Assembly (NCBI GenBank): GCA_022508735.1
Contig: JAFLUQ010000005.1
Coordinates: 1-37,347, forward strand
Reading direction: 5' to 3'
Origin: Oscillospiraceae bacterium
Lineage (GTDB): Bacteria; Bacillota; Clostridia; UMGS1883
DNA length: 37,347 nt
A program made the translations under genes and the position numbers. Below are positions 1-9,188 of this stretch, in pieces; position 1 is the stretch's first letter, and every line of letters begins with the position of its first letter. The notes under the pieces were generated by a model that did no database searches, was not told the origin of the DNA, and worked only from the letters and a program-made list of their open reading frames with translations.

Positions 1-8
1 TACCTCTT

Positions 9-842
9 TTAAAGTGTAAAATTCAGTATTATTGCCGCCGCTCCGGCAAGCACGCAGTACGCCGAAAACAGGCTCAGCTTCTGACGGCGAACGATACCGA
101 GCATGAAGCGGATAGCGAAATAGCCGCTGAGTCCGGCAACCAACATACCTGCTATAACGCAGGGCGCAGATGGCAGCACACTTACTCCGCCAAACAGATC
201 CTTGACATCAAGCACCAAAGCACCAAGTATGGCGGGTATGGAAAGCAGGAAAGAGAAACGGACGGCCACAGTTTTGTCGAGTCCGGCGAAGAGGCCGCCA
301 ACGATAGTGCTGCCGCTGCGGCTTATTCCGGGTAAGGTTCCCAGAGCCTGAAAGCAGCCTACGACAAGAGCTTCTTTACAGCCCATGCCCTCCATGGTTT
401 TTTTGCCCTTTCCGACCCGGTCACTGACAAAGAGCAGCACGGCCGTTATTATCAGGAAAATTCCAATGAGCCAAAGCGCGGGATCTTCGATTATATCACC
501 GAAAAGCACAGCCGCAGCGACTGCCGGCAGCGTGCCTACGATAAGCATTATCACTAAACGGCGGTACATATCCTTACCGAGCCCAAGGCCCTTGCCGGTG
601 AACAGATCGCCCAGCATGGAGAAAAAGGCCTTTATCATCAGGAATATATCCTGACGGTATACGATAAATACCGCGGCGAGAGTCGCCACGTGAAGCAGTA
701 TGTTAAACGAAAGCAGGCTGTCTGCCTCGGGGTCCATACCCATAATACGGCCTGCTATAGCCAGGTGTCCTGAGCTGGATACCGGCAGAAACTCTGTGAG
801 TCCCTGTATCAGGCCGAGGATTATCGCTTTTATTACAGTCAT
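9..842 (-). CDS. uppP: Undecaprenyl-diphosphatase (UppP/BacA)
   Basis: 277 aa; N-terminal GLIQGLTEFLPVSSSGHL and central GISRSGSTI motifs typical of UppP; multiple TM segments. Confidence 0.96.
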   Translation of the reverse strand: MTVIKAIILGLIQGLTEFLPVSSSGHLAIAGRIMGMDPEADSLLSFNILLHVATLAAVFIVYRQDIFLMIKAFFSMLGDLFTGKGLGLGKDMYRRLVIMLIVGTLPAVAAAVLFGDIIEDPALWLIGIFLIITAVLLFVSDRVGKGKKTMEGMGCKEALVVGCFQALGTLPGISRSGSTIVGGLFAGLDKTVAVRFSFLLSIPAILGALVLDVKDLFGGVSVLPSAPCVIAGMLVAGLSGYFAIRFMLGIVRRQKLSLFSAYCVLAGAAAIILNFTL

Positions 843-854
843 ATGTTATACCTC

Positions 855-1643
855 TTAAACTTCATTACTTACGCGCCCGAACTTGCGGAAACGCTCATAC
901 CTTTTGGCTAAAAGCTCATCTATATCTACGTCCCTGCGGTCGTCAATAGCCTTTTTCAGCCAGGTCTGAAGGTTCATGTAGGCATTCGAGAAGTCCTTGC
1001 CGCTCTCAGGGATTATCCGCTCGATAACTCCGAGGGACAAAAGATCCTCTGCGGTCAGCCTAAGGCACTCGCTGGCCTCCTTGACCTTTCGCGCGTCGCG
1101 CCAAAGAATGGATGCGCAGCCCTCAGGTGAGATCACACTGTAGATGGAGTTTTCCATCATCCATACCTCGTCGCTGACCGCCAGTGCCAGTGCGCCGCCG
1201 CTGCCACCCTCGCCAACGAGCACCGAAATCACAGGTGTTCGCAGAGTCATCATCTCCATAAGATTTTCGGCTATGGCCTGAGCCTGACCGCGCTCCTCCG
1301 CTCCGAGACCGGGATAGGCACCTGAAGTGTCAACCAGGCAGACTACAGGTCTATGGAACTTCTCGGCCTGCTTCATAAGGCGCAGAGCCTTGCGGTAGCC
1401 CTCGGGGTTCGGTGAGCCAAAGTTACGGGCTACCTTATCCTTGGTGTTCTGACCCTTTTCCTGGGCTATGATCGTGACAGGCTCCCCCATAAGGCGGCCT
1501 ATGCCGCCGATAATTGCGCCGTCATCACCATAGCGGCGGTCACCGTGGAGCTCCTGAAAGTTCGTAAATATATTGTTTATATAGTCAATTGAGGTGGGGC
1601 GGCCCTTAGCGCGGGCGGCCTGAACTCTATCATATGCTCCCAT
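855..1643 (-). CDS. accA: Acetyl-CoA carboxylase carboxyltransferase subunit alpha
   Basis: 262 aa; RPTSIDYI, ELHGDRRYGDDGAIIGGIG, GEGGSGGALAL motifs; next to accD. Confidence 0.95.
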   Translation of the reverse strand: MGAYDRVQAARAKGRPTSIDYINNIFTNFQELHGDRRYGDDGAIIGGIGRLMGEPVTIIAQEKGQNTKDKVARNFGSPNPEGYRKALRLMKQAEKFHRPVVCLVDTSGAYPGLGAEERGQAQAIAENLMEMMTLRTPVISVLVGEGGSGGALALAVSDEVWMMENSIYSVISPEGCASILWRDARKVKEASECLRLTAEDLLSLGVIERIIPESGKDFSNAYMNLQTWLKKAIDDRRDVDIDELLAKRYERFRKFGRVSNEV

Positions 1644-1645
1644 TA

Positions 1646-2497
1646 TTAACCCTCCTTTTCGTGCAGGGCAAGGAGATTCACAAGCATCTCCTTCTGTATA
1701 TTGCGCGGAGCTATAGCATCAACAAAGCCGTGCTCCAGCAGAAATTCCGCCGTCTGAAAGCCCTTGGGCAGCTTCTTGCGTATAGTCTGCTCAATAACTC
1801 TCGGCCCGGCAAAGCAGATGAGCGCTCCCGGCTCAGCCAAAATTATATCGCCTTCCATAGCAAAGCTGGCGCTTACGCCGCCGGTAGTCGGGTCGGTAAG
1901 CACCGTTATATAGAGCAGCCCCGCATCGCTGTGAAGCTTCACTGCCGCGCTGGTCTTGGCCATCTGCATAAGGCTTAGTATGCCCTCCTGCATACGGGCG
2001 CCGCCGCTGACTGTAAAGCCCAGCACCGGCAATTTCTTTTCGGTGGCGTACTCAAAGGCAAGGGTGACTTTCTCGCCTACAACGCTTCCCATGGAACCCA
2101 TCATAAACTGGGAATCCATTACGAATATAACGCATTTATGGCCGCCGACAGTGGCCTCGCCGACTATCACGCCCTCGTTTTCACCGCTCTTGGCCTTACT
2201 GGCCCGCAGCTTTTCGTCATAATCCGGGAAGGAGAGAATATTTTCGCTCTCCATGCCGGCATAAAGCTCCTTAAAGCTGTCGTCATCGGCGATCAGCTCT
2301 ATTCTTTGGCGGGCATTCATGCGAAAATGATGGCCGCACTTAAAGCATACTTCGCGGTTGTCCTTAAGTTCAGTGGCGGTCAGTTCAAAGCCGCATTTGG
2401 GGCAAGGCTGGGTTATCTCCACGAACTCCTCGTACACCTGCCGTCCGCCGTTTTCAAGCTCATTATTAGCCTTTTTGAACAGGTTCTTCGGTATCAC
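1646..2497 (-). CDS. accD: Acetyl-CoA carboxylase carboxyltransferase subunit beta
   Basis: 283 aa; N-terminal zinc finger CPKCGFELTATELKDNREVCFKCGHHF, SGGARMQEG motif. Confidence 0.95.
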   Translation of the reverse strand: MIPKNLFKKANNELENGGRQVYEEFVEITQPCPKCGFELTATELKDNREVCFKCGHHFRMNARQRIELIADDDSFKELYAGMESENILSFPDYDEKLRASKAKSGENEGVIVGEATVGGHKCVIFVMDSQFMMGSMGSVVGEKVTLAFEYATEKKLPVLGFTVSGGARMQEGILSLMQMAKTSAAVKLHSDAGLLYITVLTDPTTGGVSASFAMEGDIILAEPGALICFAGPRVIEQTIRKKLPKGFQTAEFLLEHGFVDAIAPRNIQKEMLVNLLALHEKEG

Positions 2498-2513
2498 CGT
2501 GAATCACACCTTT

Positions 2514-3833
2514 TTACTTAAAATCATGAGTTTTCATGAAGTCGGTATAGAAATCGCCGCTTCTGAAATCTTTATCGCCTATGATAGACAACTGAAGCTC
2601 AACGTTGTTGTCCACACCTACCATTATCAGCTCGCCAAGAGCCGACTGCATACGGCGTATGGCCTCGTCTCGGTTTTTTGCCTGCACGACCAGCTTGCCT
2701 ATCATGGAATCATAGTAGGGAGGGATGGTGCAGCCGCGGTAAAGCGCGGTGTCAAAGCGCACGCGGAAACCGCCGGGAATGTGCAGAATGTGTACCTCTC
2801 CGTTGCCGCCGGTGGCGTTTATACGGCACTCTATGCTGTGGCCGTGGATATATATGTCTTTCTGCTCAAAATTCAGCGGCACACCGGCAGCAATGCGTAT
2901 CTGCCACTTCACAAGATCTATGTTCGTTACCATCTCAGTGACCGGATGCTCCACCTGAAGACGGGTGTTCATTTCCATAAAGTAAAAGTTTTTATCCTTA
3001 TCCATAAGGAACTCAACTGTCCCCGCATTGGTATACTCTGCGGCGCGGGCAGCCTTAGAAGCCGCCTCGTAGAGCTTTTTGCGGGTCTCGGGATCTATGG
3101 CTGAGGACGGTGACTCCTCCAGGAGCTTTTGGTTATTGCGCTGGATAGAGCATTCCCTCTCTCCGAGACAGACGATATTCCCCTTTTCGTCGCACAAAAG
3201 CTGAACCTCGATGTGACGAACCGGGGAAAGAAATTTCTCAATATAGCAATCTCCGTTGCCAAAAGCGTTAAGGGCCTCCGCCGAAGCTGTTCGGAAGGCG
3301 TTTTCCAGATCCTCAGCCTTCTCTACTATGCGTATACCCTTGCCTCCGCCTCCGGCAGTGGCCTTTATCATAACAGGGTAGCCTATCTTATCGGCCTCAG
3401 CCTTGGCTGTAGCCGCATCCGGCAGCAGCCCGGTACCGGGGGTCGTGGGAACTCCTGCCTCCTTCATAGTATGGCGGGCTGTGTCCTTATCGCCCATTTT
3501 GCGTATAACATCACCGCGGGGGCCAATAAATACTATGCCGTTTTCCCGGCACATATCGGCAAAATCGGCATTTTCGGAAAGAAAACCGTAGCCTGGGTGT
3601 ATAGCCTGAGCACCCTTAGCCTTTGCAACAGTGATCAGGTTCTCCATTTTAAGGTAGCTGTCCTTCGGCAGAGGAGGGCCGATGCACACGGCCTCGTCTG
3701 CCAATGACACATGTAGGGCGTCAGCATCGGCAGTGGAATACACTGCAACACTTTCAATGCCCATTTCACGGCAGGCACGGATTATGCGCACGGCTATCTC
3801 GCCGCGGTTAGCAATCAATATCTTAGAAAACAT
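2514..3833 (-). CDS. accC: Acetyl-CoA carboxylase biotin carboxylase subunit
   Basis: 439 aa; MFSKILIANRGEIAVRIIRACRE, KATAGGGGKGIR, EMNTRLQVEHPVTE. Confidence 0.97.
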   Translation of the reverse strand: MFSKILIANRGEIAVRIIRACREMGIESVAVYSTADADALHVSLADEAVCIGPPLPKDSYLKMENLITVAKAKGAQAIHPGYGFLSENADFADMCRENGIVFIGPRGDVIRKMGDKDTARHTMKEAGVPTTPGTGLLPDAATAKAEADKIGYPVMIKATAGGGGKGIRIVEKAEDLENAFRTASAEALNAFGNGDCYIEKFLSPVRHIEVQLLCDEKGNIVCLGERECSIQRNNQKLLEESPSSAIDPETRKKLYEAASKAARAAEYTNAGTVEFLMDKDKNFYFMEMNTRLQVEHPVTEMVTNIDLVKWQIRIAAGVPLNFEQKDIYIHGHSIECRINATGGNGEVHILHIPGGFRVRFDTALYRGCTIPPYYDSMIGKLVVQAKNRDEAIRRMQSALGELIMVGVDNNVELQLSIIGDKDFRSGDFYTDFMKTHDFK

Positions 3834-3860
3834 TTATGTTCACTCCCGTTAAATTATAAC

Positions 3861-3946
3861 CGTAACTGTGGCTATACCCATGTTTACTTACATGACGGCC
3901 TCTACGTTACAGCTATACAAAGGCAAGGCCTTTGTAGGGTAATCAC
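3861..3946 (-). repeat. Diverged third copy of the structured element found upstream of fabH
   Basis: Shares GGCTATACCCATGTTTACTT...GCTATACAAA...TTTGTAGGGT with the 10159-10339 units; perfect hairpin TACAAAGGC-AAG-GCCTTTGTA. Boundaries approximate. Confidence 0.75.
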
Positions 3947-4350
3947 ATTACAGCAAAGCTGAACTCCGCACTGGTGCAGAGCTTGCCGTTCACGTAGCCC
4001 TTGCCCTCGGCAAAATAGAAGGGGGCCTTGACCTTGGTTATGCGGCATTCAGTCTCAAAAGTATCGCCGGGGAGGACGGTCTTTCTGAACTTAACATTAT
4101 TGAGGCCGGTGAAATACGGCGTTTTGCCGCTGGCCTCCTCCGCCATCAGCACGCAACTGGCCTGAGCCATCATCTCGCAGAGGATAACCCCGGGAACCAC
4201 GGGATTGCCCGGAAAATGCCCCTTAAGGAAGAATTCCTCACCGGTCACGGTGTATTTCCCATAGGAAACACCGTCCCTAACCTCAGCCTCGTCCACCAGC
4301 AGCATATTGTCCCGATGGGGTATTATTTTTTTGATCTCTTCTTTATTCAT
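3943..4350 (-). CDS. fabZ: 3-hydroxyacyl-ACP dehydratase FabZ
   Basis: IIPHRDNMLLVDE, GHFPGNPVVPGVILCEMMAQ motif; start at Met4 of the listed ORF preferred. Confidence 0.94.
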   Translation of the reverse strand: MNKEEIKKIIPHRDNMLLVDEAEVRDGVSYGKYTVTGEEFFLKGHFPGNPVVPGVILCEMMAQASCVLMAEEASGKTPYFTGLNNVKFRKTVLPGDTFETECRITKVKAPFYFAEGKGYVNGKLCTSAEFSFAVM

Positions 4351-4362
4351 AGTCCGCACCCC

Positions 4363-4803
4363 TTACTTCAATATAAACAGTGTCTGGCCGTATTCCACAA
4401 GGTTTCCGTCCTCAGCGCAGATCTCGGCTATCACGCCGTCCTGCTCGGCGGTTATCTCGTTCATTAGCTTCATGGCCTCTACAATGCAGAGCACATCGCC
4501 CTTTTTCACGCTGTCGCCAACCTTCACAAAGGGTTCATCCTCAGGAGAGGGTGCGGCGTAGAACACGCCTACCATGGGAGTTTTGACCGGAATTCCGCCC
4601 TTTATCTCAGGGGCAGCGGCGTTAGCTTCGTCCGCCGTACCGGCAGGTGCGGCCACGGGCGCAGCCACTATAGCGTGGGCCGCTGTGCCGCCGCGCTCAA
4701 GGGATATTTCTTCTTCTCCGTATTTATGTTTAAGGGACGTAAGTCCGTATTCGTTCATTAATTCGGCCATAGCCTTTATTGTTTTTAAATCGAATTTACT
4801 CAT
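4363..4803 (-). CDS. accB: Acetyl-CoA carboxylase biotin carboxyl carrier protein
   Basis: C-terminal biotinyl motif EAMKLMNEI; Ala/Pro linker; start at MSKFDLKTI (Met13 of listed ORF). Confidence 0.94.
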   Translation of the reverse strand: MSKFDLKTIKAMAELMNEYGLTSLKHKYGEEEISLERGGTAAHAIVAAPVAAPAGTADEANAAAPEIKGGIPVKTPMVGVFYAAPSPEDEPFVKVGDSVKKGDVLCIVEAMKLMNEITAEQDGVIAEICAEDGNLVEYGQTLFILK

Positions 4804-4845
4804 TATTTGGGCCCTCTTCCATTGAGAATTTTGTGGCAATATGCC

Positions 4846-6081
4846 TTAGTCCGCTTTTTTTATCGCCACACAGGCGTTATGTCCTCCGAATCCCAGCGAT
4901 GTGGACAGACAGAGCTCAAGATCTTTCTCTATAGCCGCATTGGGCGTGCAGTTGAGGTCGCACTCCGGGTCCTGTTCACGAAGCCCGATAGTGGGCGGAA
5001 CAACACCCTCTTTAAGCGCCAGCGTGGAAATAATAGCTTCAACAGCACCGGCCGCGCCCAGCATATGGCCGGTCATGGACTTGGTTGAGGAAACGTTTAT
5101 CTTATAGGCCAGCTCCTCACCAAGGGCTTTCTTTATGGCCACCGTTTCGCTCTTGTCGTTGAGAGGTGTGCTTGTTCCGTGGGCATTGATGTAAATATTG
5201 TCGCTCTTTACGCCTGACTCCTCATAGGCCTGACGTATAGCTGCCGCGCCGCCCTCGGCGTCCGGGTCCGGGGCAGTTATATGATGAGCGTCGCAGGTGG
5301 AGCCGTAGCCGCATAGCTCGCCGTAAATTTTAGCGCCGCGATTCCTTGCGTGCTCCATTTCCTCAAGTATCATAACGCCGGCTCCCTCGCCCATAACAAA
5401 GCCGCTGCGCTCCTTGTCGAAGGGAATGGAGGCGCGAAGAGGATCCTCGCTCTCAGTCAGGGCTTTCATGTTGGCAAAACCGGCAAGGCTCACGGGGAGA
5501 ATTCCCGCCTCGCTGCCTCCGGCTATCACAGCGTCTGCATAGCCGTGCTTAATGGCGCGGTAGGCCTCACCTATGGCGTTAGTGCTGGTAGCGCAGGCCG
5601 TAACCACAGGAATAGCCGGGCCCTTGCAGCCAAAGCGAATAGCTATAGTTCCGGCCGCCATATTTATTATCATAGCGGGTATCATGAAGGGGGAAACCTT
5701 TCTGGGGCCGCCCTCATGGCACTTTATTACGTCGTTTATAAAGGTCTCCATACCGCCGATACCGCTGCCGAAGTATACACCGAAACGATCCGCGTCTATA
5801 TTCTCACCGGAAACGAGCCCGCTGTCATTCATGGCCTCAACAGCCGCGGCCATAGCAAACTGGCTGAATTTGTCGCTCTTGCGGATCTCACTCTTATCCA
5901 TAGTCAGCGAGGGGTCAAAGTCCTTGACCTCGGCCGCCAGCTTGACCTTATACTCACTTGTGTCGAATTTTGTTATATTTCCTATGCCGCATTTTCCGGT
6001 CTTTATGCCTTCCCACATTTCAGGCACACTGTTACCAACAGGGGTCACAGCGCCAAGGCCTGTTATTGCTACACGAAACAT
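4846..6081 (-). CDS. fabF: Beta-ketoacyl-ACP synthase II
   Basis: RVAITGLGAVTPVG, active site VVTACATSTNAIG, NAHGTSTPLND, GHMLGAAGAVEAI; start at Met4 of listed ORF. Confidence 0.96.
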   Translation of the reverse strand: MFRVAITGLGAVTPVGNSVPEMWEGIKTGKCGIGNITKFDTSEYKVKLAAEVKDFDPSLTMDKSEIRKSDKFSQFAMAAAVEAMNDSGLVSGENIDADRFGVYFGSGIGGMETFINDVIKCHEGGPRKVSPFMIPAMIINMAAGTIAIRFGCKGPAIPVVTACATSTNAIGEAYRAIKHGYADAVIAGGSEAGILPVSLAGFANMKALTESEDPLRASIPFDKERSGFVMGEGAGVMILEEMEHARNRGAKIYGELCGYGSTCDAHHITAPDPDAEGGAAAIRQAYEESGVKSDNIYINAHGTSTPLNDKSETVAIKKALGEELAYKINVSSTKSMTGHMLGAAGAVEAIISTLALKEGVVPPTIGLREQDPECDLNCTPNAAIEKDLELCLSTSLGFGGHNACVAIKKAD

Positions 6082-6099
6082 CTGAATCACCTCATAGTC

Positions 6100-6123
6100 T
6101 TACATCTGCATTCCGCCGTCACA
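6100..6123 (-). repeat. Duplicate of the fabG 3' end (codons CDGGMQM plus stop)
   Basis: ttacatctgcattccgccgtcaca vs ttacatctgcattccaccatcaca at 6191-6214; 22/24 identical. Confidence 0.85.
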
Positions 6124-6190
6124 CAAGCGTCCCGCTTGACCGTCTGCGCCTTCGGCGCGTGGCGGCTTTATTTTTTCATTGTGCAAACTT

Positions 6191-6934
6191 TTACATCTGC
6201 ATTCCACCATCACATCTTACGACCTCACCCGTAATATACGCGGCCATATCACTGGCCAAAAACAGGGCCAGATTAGCCACATCCTCGGGCTTGCCGGTTC
6301 GCTTTGCGGGTATCTGGTCGCACATGGCCTTCTTTGCCTCCTCGGGAAGAACGGCGGTCATGTCGGTTTCAATAAAGCCGGGAGCTATGGCGTTATAGGT
6401 CACTCCGCGGGATGCAAGCTCCTTGGCCGCCGACTTGGTCATGCCGATAATTCCGGCCTTGCTGGCGCTGTAATTTGCCTGACCCTTGTTGCCGCCTATG
6501 CCGACAACGCTGCTGATGGATACCACTCTGCCGTAGCGCTGGCGCATAAAGAGCGGATATGTATGCTTGATCATATTAAAGGTACCCTTAAGATTAACAT
6601 TTATAACTGAATCAAATTCCGCCTCTGTCATCTTAAGAATAAGATTATCACGGGTAATGCCCGCGTTATTTATAAGTATATCAACGCTGCCGAGGGTCTT
6701 TACGACCTCGTCCACCGCGGCCTTAGACTCTTCAAAGTCCGCCACGTTGCAGTATACCTCCATGGCCTTGACGCCCAGTGCCTCTATTTCCTTTACTGTC
6801 TCCGCGCCGCGCTGGCGGTCGCCCACATAAAGTATTGCCACATTTGCACCGTTCTCTGCAAGCTTAAGCGCGATTGCCCGGCCTATGCCCTGAGAGCCGC
6901 CGGTCACTATGGCGTTTTTTCCCTGAACCAACAT
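6191..6934 (-). CDS. fabG: 3-oxoacyl-ACP reductase
   Basis: SDR: TGGSQGIGRAIA, NNAGITRD, YSASKAGIIGMTKS, PGFIETDMT. Confidence 0.96.
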   Translation of the reverse strand: MLVQGKNAIVTGGSQGIGRAIALKLAENGANVAILYVGDRQRGAETVKEIEALGVKAMEVYCNVADFEESKAAVDEVVKTLGSVDILINNAGITRDNLILKMTEAEFDSVINVNLKGTFNMIKHTYPLFMRQRYGRVVSISSVVGIGGNKGQANYSASKAGIIGMTKSAAKELASRGVTYNAIAPGFIETDMTAVLPEEAKKAMCDQIPAKRTGKPEDVANLALFLASDMAAYITGEVVRCDGGMQM

Positions 6935-6937
6935 AAT

Positions 6938-7855
6938 TTATTCTCCTTTAATGGAAGCAGCAGCGGCCTCCAGAGTTTCTTTGTTTTCCACGTTATATAC
7001 CTTTACGTCCTTATTTATTTTTGCAATAAGTCCCGAGAGGGTCTTGCCCGGGCCGACCTCCACAAAGGTGTCTACCCCGTCAGCTATCATATTTTCAACT
7101 ATTTTCTGCCACTGAACGGGATTTCTTATCTGCTCACGCAGAAGCTCCGCAGCGTTGCCGCTGTACTTTTCAGCGGTGAAGTTAGAATATATCGGAATCT
7201 CCGGCTCGGCAAAGTTCATTTCTTTAAGCTCGGCGTACAGTCTGTCAGCCGCACCGTCCATAAACGGCGAGTGAAAGCCGCCGCTTACGGCCAACGGCAA
7301 AGCTCTGCCGCCCGCGGCTTTGATGTCCGCCGAAAAAGCTTCAAGCTCCGCCTTGGCTCCGGCCACCACAAGCTGACCGGGGCAGTTATAGTTCACAGGG
7401 TACATTTTATCGTACTTTTTCGCAATCTCCTCAACTGTCTCATTCGGCAGCTTTACGCAGGCCACCATACCGCCGTCTGTGGCGAGGGCCGCGTCGTTCA
7501 TGTACTCTCCGCGCAGACTCACCAGACGAAAGCCTTCCTCAGAGGAAAGCATACCTGAAAATACCACCGCCGGAATTTCGCCAAGCGAAAATCCCGCCAC
7601 GCAGTCGGCCATAACTCCGCGCTCGCGCAGAGCCTCGGCCGCCGCCAGATCAACGCAGTACATACAGGGCTGTGTGTTGACAGTGAGAGAAAGCTCCTCC
7701 TTACTGCCTTCAAAGCAGAGGGCTTTAACGCCTGGACGAACGCTCTCGGCGGTCTCAAACACCGCCCGAGCCGCGGGGCTGATCTCACAAAGCTCCCGGC
7801 CCATTCCGGAGTACTGCGAACCCTGCCCTGAAAAAACAAAAGCTATTTTACCCAC
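6938..7855 (-). CDS. fabD: ACP S-malonyltransferase
   Basis: FVFSGQGSQYSGMG, GFSLGEIPA active site, SGGFHSPFM. Confidence 0.94.
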   Translation of the reverse strand: MGKIAFVFSGQGSQYSGMGRELCEISPAARAVFETAESVRPGVKALCFEGSKEELSLTVNTQPCMYCVDLAAAEALRERGVMADCVAGFSLGEIPAVVFSGMLSSEEGFRLVSLRGEYMNDAALATDGGMVACVKLPNETVEEIAKKYDKMYPVNYNCPGQLVVAGAKAELEAFSADIKAAGGRALPLAVSGGFHSPFMDGAADRLYAELKEMNFAEPEIPIYSNFTAEKYSGNAAELLREQIRNPVQWQKIVENMIADGVDTFVEVGPGKTLSGLIAKINKDVKVYNVENKETLEAAAASIKGE

Positions 7856-8790
7856 TCTGTAGCCCCCTTAAGCACCTGCTCCGCCTCAGCGAATATCTCG
7901 GTTATGATTTCTGCCGCAGGCTGCTCCTTCCTGACCAGAGCACTTATCTGACCTGCCAGGAAGCTGCCTTCCTTCTCATTGCCCTCGATCGCCGCCTTAT
8001 ACAGAGAACCGATGCCCAGCTGCTCAAGCTCCTCGTCGCTGACATTAGGGTCGTACTCCGCCTTGAAATAGTTACGGGCAAACTGATTTTTTATACTTCT
8101 CACAGGGTGCCCGAGACGGCGGCCTGTCATTATAGTGTCGACATCGCCGGCCTTAAGCACCTTCTTTTTATAGTTTTCATGCACATTGCACTCGTGCGCC
8201 ACCAAAAAGCGCGTACCGAGCTGCACACCCACAGCGCCCAGCATAAAGGCCGCCGCCACGCCGCGTCCGTCGCCTATGCCGCCGGCGGCCAGAACGGGAA
8301 TATCCACCGCGTCCACGATCTGGGGCACAAGGGCCATGGTAGTTAAGTCACCCACATGACCGCCGCTCTCACCGCCCTCAGCGATGACAGCAGCCGCGCC
8401 GCAGCGCTGAGCAAGCTTAGCCAGGGCCACAGAGGCCACAACGGGCACTATCTTTATCCCGGCTGCGATCCAGCCCTCCATGAAGCGTGAGGGGTTGCCC
8501 GCGCCTGTGGTCACAACGGCCACCTTTTCCTCGGCCACCACCTGAGCCACCTCGTCCACATGTGGGCTCATAAGCATTATATTTACGCCAAACGGTTTAT
8601 CTGTCAACGTTTTCGCCTTTCTGATCTGCTCGCGGAGCCAGTCGCCGCCGGCATTCATTGCGGAAATTATACCAAGGCCGCCGCCGTTAGATACCGCCGC
8701 TGCAAGATCTGCATCGGCGATCCACGCCATACCGCCCTGAAAAATGGGATATTCTATCCCCAGAAGTTCACAAAGTGGAGTTTTTATCAT
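7843..8790 (-). CDS. fabK: Enoyl-ACP reductase II (FMN-dependent FabK; nitronate monooxygenase-like)
   Basis: PIFQGGMAWIADADLAAAVSNGGGLGII, EGGESGGHVG, AAGGIGDGRG; position within the fab operon. Confidence 0.93.
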   Translation of the reverse strand: MIKTPLCELLGIEYPIFQGGMAWIADADLAAAVSNGGGLGIISAMNAGGDWLREQIRKAKTLTDKPFGVNIMLMSPHVDEVAQVVAEEKVAVVTTGAGNPSRFMEGWIAAGIKIVPVVASVALAKLAQRCGAAAVIAEGGESGGHVGDLTTMALVPQIVDAVDIPVLAAGGIGDGRGVAAAFMLGAVGVQLGTRFLVAHECNVHENYKKKVLKAGDVDTIMTGRRLGHPVRSIKNQFARNYFKAEYDPNVSDEELEQLGIGSLYKAAIEGNEKEGSFLAGQISALVRKEQPAAEIITEIFAEAEQVLKGATEWVK

Positions 8791-8825
8791 CTCTGTTTTC
8801 TCCTTATTAAATTAATGTTTTTTTT

Positions 8826-8866
8826 CGCATAAGCCGGAAAGCCGCGCGGGTTTTCCGGCTTATGCG
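8826..8866. promoter_or_regulatory. Long perfect hairpin between acpP and fabK
   Basis: 15-bp perfect inverted repeat cgcataagccggaaa / tttccggcttatgcg with 11-nt loop; a second 9-bp hairpin (cagccgccg-tttc-cggcggctg) at 8876-8897. Confidence 0.75.
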
Positions 8867-8931
8867 AGGCTGAGACAGCCGCCGTTTCCGGCGGCTGCCG
8901 TCCATCCTTACACTTATTACTTGCTTTCCGA

Positions 8932-9138
8932 TTACTTGCTTTCTATCAGCTCAATAAGCGCGCCTACAGTTGTGATAGAGGGATTAAGCTCGATCTGAAC
9001 GCCAAGCTCCTCCTCAACCTTCATAACCATATCGAGCATGTCGAGAGAGTCGATGCCCAGATCGTCAAAGGCGGTCTCAAGAGTTATGTCCGCGTCGGTA
9101 TACTCCGCAAGAATTTCTTTTACCTTGTCTAATACCAT
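8932..9138 (-). CDS. acpP: Acyl carrier protein
   Basis: 68 aa; phosphopantetheine site DDLGIDSLDMLDMVM. Confidence 0.96.
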   Translation of the reverse strand: MVLDKVKEILAEYTDADITLETAFDDLGIDSLDMLDMVMKVEEELGVQIELNPSITTVGALIELIESK

Positions 9139-9188
9139 AGTTAGTTCCTCCTTAATATGTTAATTATAATAAGGGTTTTTTACCCGTA

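Noticed and set aside
385-6610. Numerous plus-strand ORFs opposite uppP/acc/fab genes
   Set aside because: All antisense to strongly recognisable conserved genes; no RBS or domain support
8821-8897. acpP-fabK hairpins as an operon terminator
   Set aside because: On the transcribed strand the long stem is followed by A-rich, not U-rich, sequence, and fabK lies directly downstream
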